Shown here piece after piece: positions 15,621 through 25,100 of a stretch of 64,000 bases of DNA. Origin of the DNA: Selenomonas sputigena (GTDB lineage: Bacteria; Bacillota; Negativicutes; Selenomonadales; Selenomonadaceae); assembly GCF_026015965.1 (NCBI RefSeq), contig NZ_CP110383.1, positions 62,001 through 126,000 of the forward strand, in the 5' to 3' direction. The first letter of the stretch is position 1. The number at the start of each line of letters is the position of its first letter. The notes under the pieces were generated by a model. It did no database searches. It was not told where the DNA came from and saw only the letters and a program-made list of their open reading frames with translations. The position numbers were made by a program, and so were the translations under genes.

Positions 15621-17000
15621 ATGAAAATATCTGCCTGCTATATCACGAAAAATGAAGAGCGAAATATCGCCCGCTCCTTGCAGAGTCTGGCAGACGCTGT
15701 GGATGAAATCGTCGTGGTCGATACGGGATCGACGGATAAGACAAGAGAAATTGCTGAGGCGCTGGGAGCGCGCGTATTGGATTTTTCCTGGCAGGACGAT
15801 TTCTCCGCTCCGAGAAATTTCGCTGTTGAAGCAGCTTCAGGGGATTGGATTGTTTTTCTTGATGCAGATGAGTGGTTTGTCGAACCGCAAGGTGTGCGCA
15901 GTACGATTGAAGCGGAGATCGGCGCCGCTCCCAATCTGGAAGCGATGATGCTTCTGCGCCTGAATCTCGACGACCAAGGCAAAGAATTTTCACGCGACAG
16001 AAGTCTGCGCATATTTCGCAATGCACCATGGCTGCGCTATCATGGAAAGATTCATGAAAATGTATACAGCAGCAAAGGCCGTCTGCGAGTTTCCTATCCC
16101 GAAGGACTCGTACTCAATCATGACGGTTATCGCGGCGGCATGATTGAGGAAAAAATCGAACGCAACCTGTCCCTGATGCTCAAGGACATTGAGAAGAATG
16201 GTCATGCGGAGCGATTTTATCCCGGACTTACGGATTGTTTCTACCACCTTCGACAATACGAACGCTGTTTGGAGATGGCATTTTCGGGGTTGGAATTCCC
16301 TACGTATCCACGAGATACCCGCAGGGGCCTTTATCATGTTGCACTGGAAGCCATGCGATCCCTTAGCCTTCCCTTGGACTTGATGTGTGATCTTATGGAT
16401 TGTGCACAGGCGGAGTTTCCTCATCTTCCCGAATTCTATGCGGAAAAAGGCATTCTTCTTTCGTGTAGGGGAGAACTGGAGGAGGCAGTTTGTAATTTGG
16501 AGAAAGCAGCCGTCCTTTTTGAGGCTGCTCGGGAAGATGAGGTGTTTCCGTACTTTTATAAGGGCGGTGGGATTGCCTATGAACGTCTTGCACAGATCTA
16601 TCGCGTTCTGGGGCGTTATGATTTGGCAGCCTTGAATTTTCTGAAAAGCAGCTGCTTTCATGGAGGGATGCCTCCTTCTGCAAAGGAACTATTGGAAGAA
16701 ATGTGCCGCATTTGTGGGATTCAGATGAAGGAATTTGCAGGGAATGGGAGCACGATGATGCTTCCTGCCTTGCTGCAGAAGCGTTTGCTGCAGGGCAGGC
16801 GGTCGGCTTCACCTGCTATGGCACGGATGTGCCGCTGTGGTTTGCTTCTTGTGGCAGCGGCTCGTGTGCCGCGGGCAAAGGCAGAAATGCTCGCTTTTTT
16901 GCCAAAGACTTTGCAGGAAAAGTGGAACGGCTATGAGATTGTGAAGAAGAAAAAGGAGATCGATGATGCGCATATCGGCATGCTGGATTACACGAAATGA
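15621..17000 (+). CDS. GT2 glycosyltransferase with C-terminal helical-repeat region
   Basis: A 459-residue protein. Residues 1-230 form a GT-A fold domain of family 2: ISACYITKNEERNIARSLQS, the nucleotide-binding VVVDTGSTDKT, DDFSAPRN and the metal-binding FLDADE (DxD-like) motif. The rest contains TPR-like helices. Such enzymes transfer a sugar from a nucleotide donor in the cytoplasm. GGGAGG lies just upstream of ATG 15621. It is AT-richer than the flagellar genes and overlaps the next gene by about 35 bases. As the first gene behind a sigma-28-like promoter, it is a candidate for flagellin glycan assembly; substrate unknown. Confidence 0.85.
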   Translation: MKISACYITKNEERNIARSLQSLADAVDEIVVVDTGSTDKTREIAEALGARVLDFSWQDDFSAPRNFAVEAASGDWIVFLDADEWFVEPQGVRSTIEAEIGAAPNLEAMMLLRLNLDDQGKEFSRDRSLRIFRNAPWLRYHGKIHENVYSSKGRLRVSYPEGLVLNHDGYRGGMIEEKIERNLSLMLKDIEKNGHAERFYPGLTDCFYHLRQYERCLEMAFSGLEFPTYPRDTRRGLYHVALEAMRSLSLPLDLMCDLMDCAQAEFPHLPEFYAEKGILLSCRGELEEAVCNLEKAAVLFEAAREDEVFPYFYKGGGIAYERLAQIYRVLGRYDLAALNFLKSSCFHGGMPPSAKELLEEMCRICGIQMKEFAGNGSTMMLPALLQKRLLQGRRSASPAMARMCRCGLLLVAAARVPRAKAEMLAFLPKTLQEKWNGYEIVKKKKEIDDAHIGMLDYTK

Positions 17001-19794
17001 GGCGAAGAATATAAGCTCTTCCATCGCAAGTGTCGCAGCGAGTGTAGATGAGATTGTTGTCTACGATACAGGATCAGAGGATGATACGTGCCGCATCGTA
17101 GAGAAGATTCCCAAGGCAAAGCTCTTTCGAGGTTCTTGGCATGACGATTTTGCAGCAGCACGAAACGAGGCGCTTTCCCATGCGACAGGGGACTGGGTCG
17201 TCTTCCTCGATGCAGATGAGCGCTTTTCCGAAGAAACGCGGGGGAATCTGCGCGTCATCCTTGAAGAGGCAAAGGAATATGATGCGCTTGCCGTAAAGAT
17301 CGTGAATCTTGATATCGACGGCGAGAAGGAGCGACGAATCGATCACACCTACGTCGTGCGTGCTTTCCGGCGTTCACCTGAGATTCGCTATGTGGGGTGT
17401 ATCCACGAGCACATTGAGCGAAAGGGGGCGGAACTGCGGCTCGCATTCATCCCGGAGGCCATGTTGGTGTTGCTTCATACGGGCTATACGGAGAGCCGCT
17501 TGAAAGGAAAGGCGGAGCGCAACTTGAAACTCCTCCTGCGGGAATTGAAGCAGACGGAAAGCCCGCAGGATCTCTATCGCTATCTGGCTGAGGCGTATGA
17601 GGGGGTGGGTGATACGGAGCGCGCCCTGTACTACGCGCGGCTCGACATCGCAGACGGCCCTCGCCCCGTGCTTTTTGCGAGTCGCTGCTATCGCATGCTG
17701 CTCTACACGCTTCCTGAGGGTGAGGAGCGCACGCGTGTGCTGGAAAAGGCGCGGCGCGACTTCCCGAGCCTGCCGGAGTTCCATGCCGAATATGCTGAGC
17801 ATCTCGCACGCGATTTGAGATTTTCGGAGGCTGCAGAGGTGATGCAGCAGGCCTTTCGCGCCTATGCTGAGCATGAGGAAGATGGCGAAGCCATGGAGTT
17901 TGATGATGCGATGCTCGCCGTGGCGAAGGAGCGCACAGCCCTTTGGCAGAAGATCGCGGAAAGGGAGAAGACGCTCAAAATTTCAGCCTGCACCATCGCG
18001 CGCGATGAGGCGCATGATTTGCCACACTGGCTCGAAAATACGGCGGTTTATAGCGATGAGCGCATCGTCGTTGATACGGGATCCGAAGATGATACGAAGG
18101 CACTCGCGGAGGCGGCGGGGGCGCGTGTTTACGATCATCCATGGAGCGATGATTTTGCAGCAGCAAAGAATGCGGCTCTTGCTCATACAACGGGAGAATG
18201 GGTCGCTTTTCTCGACGCCGATGAGTATTTTGTTGCACCGCAGCAGGTGCGGCCGTATCTTGCATCGCTTTCCGTCGAGCAGCCGGAGATTGAGGCAGTC
18301 ATGCTGACGATCGTAAATCTCGACGAGGATGATCGACTCAGGGAGATCCAGCGTTTTCCAGCCATACGCCTCTTTCGACGCAGGAAGGATATTGTCTTTG
18401 CCGGCCGAATTCACGAAACCATTTGCAAGATGGATGGCAAACTTGAGATCAAAATGGAAAGAAGGCATCTAACCGTCCATCACCTCGGCTACTCATCGGG
18501 GCGCGTGATGAAGAAGATGGAGCGCAATTTTGCCCTGCTGCAGGACGATATCAAAGAAAACGGCGAACAGGACAGGCACTACCGTTATTTGGCAGACTGC
18601 TACATCGCTTTTGGCGATTGGAGGAAGGCGCTGTACTATGCTCTGGCGGCACTCGATTCTTCAGCGAATTCCATCGGCAGTGACAGCGATTTGTATCGAA
18701 CGGCGCTGCGCGCGATGCGCGAATGCCGAATGTCGGCTCAGGATATGCTTTCCCTGGCAGAAAAAGCGGCGGAGAAATTTCCAAGTCTGCCCGATTTTCA
18801 TGCGGAAAAAGGCAGGATTCTCTTTTCGTCAGGAAGACTCAGGGATGCTGCCGCTTGTCTTGAACAGGCACTCGATATTTTTACACATGAAGATGGCGCA
18901 GGACAGGCCACGCGCTTTGCTGCGGAGGCTCCCGTCGCCTGGCGCGAGCTGGCAGAGATTCGCCTCGCTCTCGGCGAGAAGGAAAAGGCGAGGGAGGCGA
19001 TCGCTTCCTCTCTGCACCTCAACCCATTCAGTGAGGAAGCGCTCGGACTCTGGCGGAGAATCTGGGGTGTTCCTTGCGGTGAGGAACTGTATAAGTTCTT
19101 CCCGCATACGCCTGAAGCGCTGCGCTTTCTGGCACGTTGGGCGATTTCTGCGGGAGAGGCGCAGCTCGCTGCTGATGCTGCTGCAGAGTTTACGGACCTT
19201 TCGGGTGAATATTTGCCCGAGGCGGCATGCCTCGCCGCTTGGCAGGTGCAAGATTGGGAAAAAATGGCGGATGTGGCGATGAAGAACGTTGCCGCTGTGA
19301 TGCAAGAACTCTTCCTCGTGCTGCTGCTGGCGCTGGCCAAAGGGGATTCCGTGCGTGTACATGCATCGGAGATGCAGCCGCTTCTGCCCGAGCTGCAGGA
19401 GATCCTGCGCAGCTTTGCTAAGAAGCAGCCGATCAGCGCAGAGCTTTGGGAAGAGTGCCGAGCGTTCCTTCCCGTGCTCGCACAAAGACTGCCGAACGAA
19501 GTCCTGTTGCAATACGTCAGTATCCTTTCTGCACTGACGCCGGAAAAGAAGTGCGAGGCGGCGACGCTCCTTTTGGCAGCGGAAAAGTGGCAAGCCGCTA
19601 TGGCTCTTTTGGCGGAGATTCCTGCAGATTCTCCAGCAGCAGATGATACCTTTTGGCATGACACAGGCGTCGCTTTTTATCAATTGGGAGATTTTCCTGC
19701 AGCGCGCGAGTGTTTTTCGCGTGCGCGGGCTTTGGGTTCAGCGGCGAAAGATATCGCCGCCTATGAAGCATGGATGAAGGGAGTCGGAGCATGA
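16966..19794 (+). CDS. Tandem two-domain GT2 glycosyltransferase with TPR region
   Basis: About 942 residues with two complete GT2 domains in one chain. Domain 1 (residues 1-230) has SACWITRNEAKNISSSI, VVYDTGSEDDT, DDFAAARNEAL and FLDADERF; domain 2 (from about 337 to 570) repeats the pattern with SACTIARDEAHDLPHW, VDTGSEDDT, DDFAAAKNAAL and FLDADEYF. TPR-like helices lie between and after them. AAGGAG at 16953-16958 suits ATG 16966 slightly better than 16963. Both domains keep the acidic motif, so both may be active. Its stop overlaps the next start as ATGA. Confidence 0.87.
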   Translation: MRISACWITRNEAKNISSSIASVAASVDEIVVYDTGSEDDTCRIVEKIPKAKLFRGSWHDDFAAARNEALSHATGDWVVFLDADERFSEETRGNLRVILEEAKEYDALAVKIVNLDIDGEKERRIDHTYVVRAFRRSPEIRYVGCIHEHIERKGAELRLAFIPEAMLVLLHTGYTESRLKGKAERNLKLLLRELKQTESPQDLYRYLAEAYEGVGDTERALYYARLDIADGPRPVLFASRCYRMLLYTLPEGEERTRVLEKARRDFPSLPEFHAEYAEHLARDLRFSEAAEVMQQAFRAYAEHEEDGEAMEFDDAMLAVAKERTALWQKIAEREKTLKISACTIARDEAHDLPHWLENTAVYSDERIVVDTGSEDDTKALAEAAGARVYDHPWSDDFAAAKNAALAHTTGEWVAFLDADEYFVAPQQVRPYLASLSVEQPEIEAVMLTIVNLDEDDRLREIQRFPAIRLFRRRKDIVFAGRIHETICKMDGKLEIKMERRHLTVHHLGYSSGRVMKKMERNFALLQDDIKENGEQDRHYRYLADCYIAFGDWRKALYYALAALDSSANSIGSDSDLYRTALRAMRECRMSAQDMLSLAEKAAEKFPSLPDFHAEKGRILFSSGRLRDAAACLEQALDIFTHEDGAGQATRFAAEAPVAWRELAEIRLALGEKEKAREAIASSLHLNPFSEEALGLWRRIWGVPCGEELYKFFPHTPEALRFLARWAISAGEAQLAADAAAEFTDLSGEYLPEAACLAAWQVQDWEKMADVAMKNVAAVMQELFLVLLLALAKGDSVRVHASEMQPLLPELQEILRSFAKKQPISAELWEECRAFLPVLAQRLPNEVLLQYVSILSALTPEKKCEAATLLLAAEKWQAAMALLAEIPADSPAADDTFWHDTGVAFYQLGDFPAARECFSRARALGSAAKDIAAYEAWMKGVGA

Positions 19795-22181
19795 AGCTTT
19801 CCGCCTGCGTGATCGTGAAGAATGAAGAAGAGAATATCGGCACGTGGCTCTCTTCAATGAAGAAGATTGCTGACGAGATGATTGTCGTCGATACTGGCTC
19901 GACCGACCGTACGGTCGAGATGGCGAAGGCGGCGGGCGCACGCGTCTTTCATCATGCGTGGCAGAACGATTTTGCCGCCGCGAAGAACTGTGCGCTGGAA
20001 AAGGCGAAGGGCGACTGGATCCTCTTCCTTGACGCTGACGAATATTTCAGTCCACAGACAATTGCCAAGGTGCGCCCGCTCCTCATGGAGGTGGAGAAGA
20101 GCACGAAGCCCATCGTCGGCGTAATCTGCCGGCTCGTCAACATTGACAAGGATCAGGGAAACCGCTTTACGGGAGCGATCTTCCAACTGCGCATTTTCCG
20201 CAATAGCCCCGACCTTCGCTACGAGGGCAAGATTCATGAGCATGTTGTAGATGCTCATAGGGCGGAGCATGAGATGTTCGCGACACCGGAACTTGTGATT
20301 TTCCATACGGGCTATTCACAGCATCTCGTACAAAAAAAGCTTGAGCGCAACCTCGAATTCCTTCGACAAAAGGAAGAAACGGAAGGCGAGTCGACGGATG
20401 ACGCTCTGCATTATATGGATTGCTACTATGGCTTGGGCGATTTTGCCAAGGCGGAAGAATATGCACGCAGAGCGATTGAAAGCAAGATCATCTATCTGGG
20501 GCGTGAAGGTGCTGAGTACTGGGGATTGACGCGCGCTTTACTTGCCCAGAAACGGCCGAAGGAAGAGATCGTAGCCGTCCTGGAAAAGGCGATGGAGAAG
20601 TACCCTGATCTCGCAGAGTTTCCCATGGAGTATGGACTCCTGGCGTGGGAGGAGCACGACTATCTGCTTGCAGAAAAGATGTTCCGCCTTGGCATGAAGC
20701 TCAAGGAGAAGGCGCCTGCGTCGCTTCGATCGGACAACTCGCTGCAGATGTTTCCCTTTGTCTGTGCATCTCTTGGAAAGATAGCGGCAATGCAGGGAAG
20801 AGCGGACGAGGCATTCGATCTTTTCCTGCGCGGTCTCCGGGAATATCCGTATGACGAGGGGCTTTTCCTCGCCCTTTACGATGCTCTCGCAGGCCAGGAA
20901 GCGGCGGACGTCATCGCACTCCTCGATACGCTCTACGACAAGGAGCACGATGCGCTGTTTCTTACGAAGGCTTTACGCGCACGGGAGGCGACGCCGATCG
21001 TGCTTTACTATGCGCGATTTTTGCCGCAGGATCAGAAGGATGAAGCATATCTCTACATGGCGGCGAATCGCATGGATGCCGCAGCGGTGGAATTTTCTGC
21101 ACGGCTCAAGAGCTTTTCTTCTGTGCTCGCCGAGGCGAAGGGCGAGATGCACATCTTGCCCGAGATGGATGGCGCCTCGCTCCTGCTTGCCGATGCTTAC
21201 CGAAAGCAGTGGCGCAGGAAGGCGCTGCCTCTCGTCAGCATCATGATCCCGACGTACAACCGCCCGAAGTTCTTTGAGCTTGCGCTCCAAAGCGCCCTGC
21301 GGCAGACGTATGAGAATCTTGAGATTATCGTTTGCGACAACAGCGCGGACGATGAGACGGAAGCTCTTGTCGAAAAGTATCTGAACGATTCAAGGCTGCA
21401 ATATCATAGAAACAAGGCGGCAAAGACGAAAGAGGAGAACTTCGTGCCGTTTGAGCAGCTTGCCAATGGTGAGTACCTGCAGTGGCTGATGGACGACGAC
21501 ATCCTGCTCGACGGCAAGGTCGAGAAGATGATGCAGGCGTTTCGCGAGAATCCTGCGGCGAGACTAGTGACTTCGAGGCGCGCTCAGATTGATGGGGAGG
21601 GCAGGGTGCAACCGAATCCTTGTACGGAGGGAGTGCCCGAAAGTGAAGCGGATTATTCCGTATTCGAGGGCGAGGCCGTCGGCAAGGAGACGCTGCTCGG
21701 CTGCAGAAACTTCCTTGGTGAGCCATCGGCTGTCCTCTTCCGGCGAGCTGATCTCAAGCACCACTATTGGCACGCCGAGAGCCGCGGCTACAAGACAATT
21801 TCTGACGTGGCGATGTGGCTGGAACTTTTGGAAGGAGGGGACTGCGTTTTCTTCCAGAAGCCCCTGAGCTGCTATCGGCGTCATGCGGCGCAGGAGGGGC
21901 AGCAGGAAGCCGTCATCCTCTTGAGCCGCTTGGAGTGGCTGCGACTCATCAAGGAGTATTTTGAGCGCCGCATATACATCACGACGGAAGAAGAGTATAT
22001 ACAGCCATTGGAGCTTCTTTACGGCGAGTATCTGACGGAGCGCGATCGTTTTGACCGTGCGGCGGCAGGCGATTATTGGCGTAAGTATGAAGATGCGATG
22101 CGCGGCGTGCGGCGCATCTTGGCGAAGCTGAAGGAAAAGGGGCGTGCGCATGGCAGGCAAAGAGGAAAAGGAAAAAAATAG
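19791..22181 (+). CDS. GT2-TPR-GT2 glycosyltransferase
   Basis: A 796-residue protein with two different GT2 domains. The N-terminal one (residues 1-230: SACVIVKNEEENIGTWLSS, VVDTGSTDRTVE, FLDADEYF) is the same subtype as its neighbours. A TPR region follows, then a classical GT2 domain from about residue 478 (LPLVSIMIPTYNRPKFFELA, CDNSADDETEAL, WLMDDDILLD, CYRRH near the end). ATG 19791 overlaps the upstream stop and GGAG precedes it. The DDD motif shows the second domain keeps its metal ligand. Overlaps the giant GT41 gene by 32 bases. Confidence 0.87.
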   Translation: MKLSACVIVKNEEENIGTWLSSMKKIADEMIVVDTGSTDRTVEMAKAAGARVFHHAWQNDFAAAKNCALEKAKGDWILFLDADEYFSPQTIAKVRPLLMEVEKSTKPIVGVICRLVNIDKDQGNRFTGAIFQLRIFRNSPDLRYEGKIHEHVVDAHRAEHEMFATPELVIFHTGYSQHLVQKKLERNLEFLRQKEETEGESTDDALHYMDCYYGLGDFAKAEEYARRAIESKIIYLGREGAEYWGLTRALLAQKRPKEEIVAVLEKAMEKYPDLAEFPMEYGLLAWEEHDYLLAEKMFRLGMKLKEKAPASLRSDNSLQMFPFVCASLGKIAAMQGRADEAFDLFLRGLREYPYDEGLFLALYDALAGQEAADVIALLDTLYDKEHDALFLTKALRAREATPIVLYYARFLPQDQKDEAYLYMAANRMDAAAVEFSARLKSFSSVLAEAKGEMHILPEMDGASLLLADAYRKQWRRKALPLVSIMIPTYNRPKFFELALQSALRQTYENLEIIVCDNSADDETEALVEKYLNDSRLQYHRNKAAKTKEENFVPFEQLANGEYLQWLMDDDILLDGKVEKMMQAFRENPAARLVTSRRAQIDGEGRVQPNPCTEGVPESEADYSVFEGEAVGKETLLGCRNFLGEPSAVLFRRADLKHHYWHAESRGYKTISDVAMWLELLEGGDCVFFQKPLSCYRRHAAQEGQQEAVILLSRLEWLRLIKEYFERRIYITTEEEYIQPLELLYGEYLTERDRFDRAAAGDYWRKYEDAMRGVRRILAKLKEKGRAHGRQRGKGKK

Positions 22182-25100
22182 GCTGCGCGAAAGAATCGGC
22201 GACTGCCTTGCCGTACGCGACTTCGATGGTGCGATGGACGCTGTGCGTGAACTGGCGGAGGATAAGTCGGCAGAGGCAGAAGCGCTCGGTGCCGCCGCGA
22301 GCATCCATATCGAGGCGGGCGACTTTGCGGGGGCAGCTCCTCTCGTTGCGGCGCTTCTGCAGAAGGAGCCGCAGTCCGTCTACGGCGCGTTCCTCCATGC
22401 GCGAATCCTCTTCGCTGAGGGGAAACTGATCTCGGCATATGACGCGCTGACGTCGCTCCTGAAGCGCGAGGAAGGACTCGCACCGGTATATGTCGAGAAG
22501 GTCTGCAACCTTCTAGGGCAGACGGCGCGTATCATGGGATTGGCAGAAGAGGCTGCTGCCGCTTACAAAAAGGCGGCGGCTGCGGCAGAGACTTCCGAGC
22601 TTCGCAGGATGGAGTGGAGCAATGTTCTCTTCGCGCTGCATTTTTTGCGCGTGCCGCAGCAAGAAGTGTATCGTGCACATTGCGCCTACGCGGAGTTTTT
22701 CCGCGATGTGACGCCGTTCCTCCACCGCCTTCGACAGAAGCGGCGCAAGATTCGCATCGGCTATATCTCGCCCGACTTGCGCCGTCATGTCGTGCTGCGC
22801 TTCGCCGAGGCGCTTTTCACGCATTACGATGCCGAGCGCTTCGAGGTCTACTGCTACCAGAACGGTCCTGAGGACGAGGAGAGCCGCCGCCTCATGCATC
22901 TCGTCGACAAATGGCACAACATCTCGCCGCTCTCGCCACAGGAGGCGGCGCGGCGCATCTACGAGGACGGCATCGACGTCCTCGTAGATCTCGCTGGTCA
23001 TACGCGCGGCACGGCGCTTCCTGTGCTCGCTCATCGCCCTGCGCCCGTGCAGATGTCAGGCATCGGCTACTTCGCGACGACGGGGCTTCCCACGGTCGAC
23101 TATATGATCGGCGATGTATGGCTCGACGGCGCACCGGCGGGTATCAAGGAAGCGCCGTTTTTTACGGAGAAACTGCTCGTGCTCGAGCATACACATCTCT
23201 GCTATACACCTGCAGCGGATGCGCCGCCTGCGGGTACTGCGCCGTGCATGGAGAAGGGATTCGTGACCTTCGGCAGTTTCAATGCTTTCGCCAAGGCTTC
23301 AGACGAAGTGCTCGCGGTGTGGGTGCAGATCCTTGCAGCCGTTCCGAGCTCGCGCCTGCTCTTGAAATCTGCCGCCTTTTCGAGTGAGGAGGGACGCACT
23401 GCCGCGCTCGAACGCTTGCGGACGGCTGGCTTCGATCTCGAGCACGTCGAGCTTCGCCCCGATACCCATGAATACCTGCATGAGTATCATGATGTCGACA
23501 TCGCTCTCGATCCGTTCCCCTATCCCGGCGGCGGCACGACGTTCGACGCGCTCTACATGGGTGTTCCCGTCGTCACGCTCAAGGGAGATTCGCACGGCGC
23601 GCGCTTCGGCTTCAGCATCCTCGCCAATCTCGGGTTGGAGGATCTGGCGGCAGCGGATGCGGCAAGCTATGTAGAGAAAGCTGTGGCGCTGGCGAAGGAG
23701 GCGGAGCTTCTTGCCGCCCTGCACGGGAATCTGCGTTCCATGATGGAAAATTCGCCTCTGATGGACGGCGCTTCTTACGTTGCCGCTCTCGAAGCCGGCT
23801 ATGAAACGGCACTTGCCGCGCACGATGCGACTGAGGCGCGGCCTTCGCCCGAAGGAGCGGCGAGGCTCGCCATTGCGCTCAAACGCTTTTTCGCGGCGGG
23901 GGACTTGCGTCAGGCGCTTGCCGCTGCCGACGCGCTCCTTGCTGCAGGCAGGGCATCGCGCGATGTATGGCGGCTTCTGGCAGGGCTTTACGTCGATGCC
24001 GAAGAGGGGGAGAATGCCGCGCGTGCGGCTGGACTGTACCTTGCAGACAAGGCGGATGGCTTTGGATTTCTCTTGCGTGCGCGCGCCGTATTTCTGCTCG
24101 GCCGTTGGCGTGATGCGCTCGAAGATGCACGCCGCGCACTCGCCCTCGGCACACTCTCACGGGGGGAGCAGGTGCTCGCGCACAACCTCGTCGCGCGCAT
24201 CTGCCGCAGTATGGGTGAGATTGAAGAAGCTCTGTGCGCGGAGAAAGCGGCGTTTGATGTCGCCGATACGCTCGAAGACAGGGCGGCATCATGGAGCAAC
24301 TACCTCTTCGCCCTGCACTATGTCGAGCGCGAGCCGCGCTTCCTGCTCGATGCGGCACGCCGCTACGGGGAGCTTTTCAAAGATGCGCCGCGATGGAAGG
24401 GAACGCCGAAGCGGCGCGAGAAGATTCGCGTCGGCTACATTTCGCCCGACTTCACGTTCCATATCGTCGCACTCTTCAGCTTCGCCTTTTTCACGCACTT
24501 CGACAAAGTCCGCTTCGAGGTTTTTGGCTACTCGCTTGCAGGTGAGAATGCGATGGCAGAGGAGCTTTCTTCTCATGCGTCGGCTTGGCGCTATGTGGGC
24601 GCCGAGACTCCCGCAAAGATTGCGGAGAGGATTCGCGCCGATGAGATCGACATCCTCTTTGACCTCGCGGGGCACAGCGCAAACAATGCGCTTCCCGTGC
24701 TCGCGCTGCGTCCTGCACCCGTGCAGATCTCGGGTATTGGCTACTTCGATACGACTGGGCTTTCCGCTGTTGACTACTTCCTGACGGACGTGCATACTGA
24801 TCCCGTTGGGGAAAACGACGCCTGTTTTACAGAGAAGCTTCTGCGCTTGCCCGAGAGCCACCTTTGCTACCGTGCGAGCCGCGCGGGGAAAGATTCACGG
24901 ATTGCGCCGCTGCCTGCGCGGGAGAAGGGCTATATTACGTTCGGCTGCTTCAACAACTTCGCGAAGGTCACAGACCGGGTGCTGCATCTTTGGGCGAAGA
25001 TTCTCCGCACCGTGCCGCGCTCGCGTCTCTTTCTCAAGACGGCAGCGTTCGATGCGGCGGACGGCAGGCAGGAGGCGCTCCGCCGCATCGAGGCGGCGGG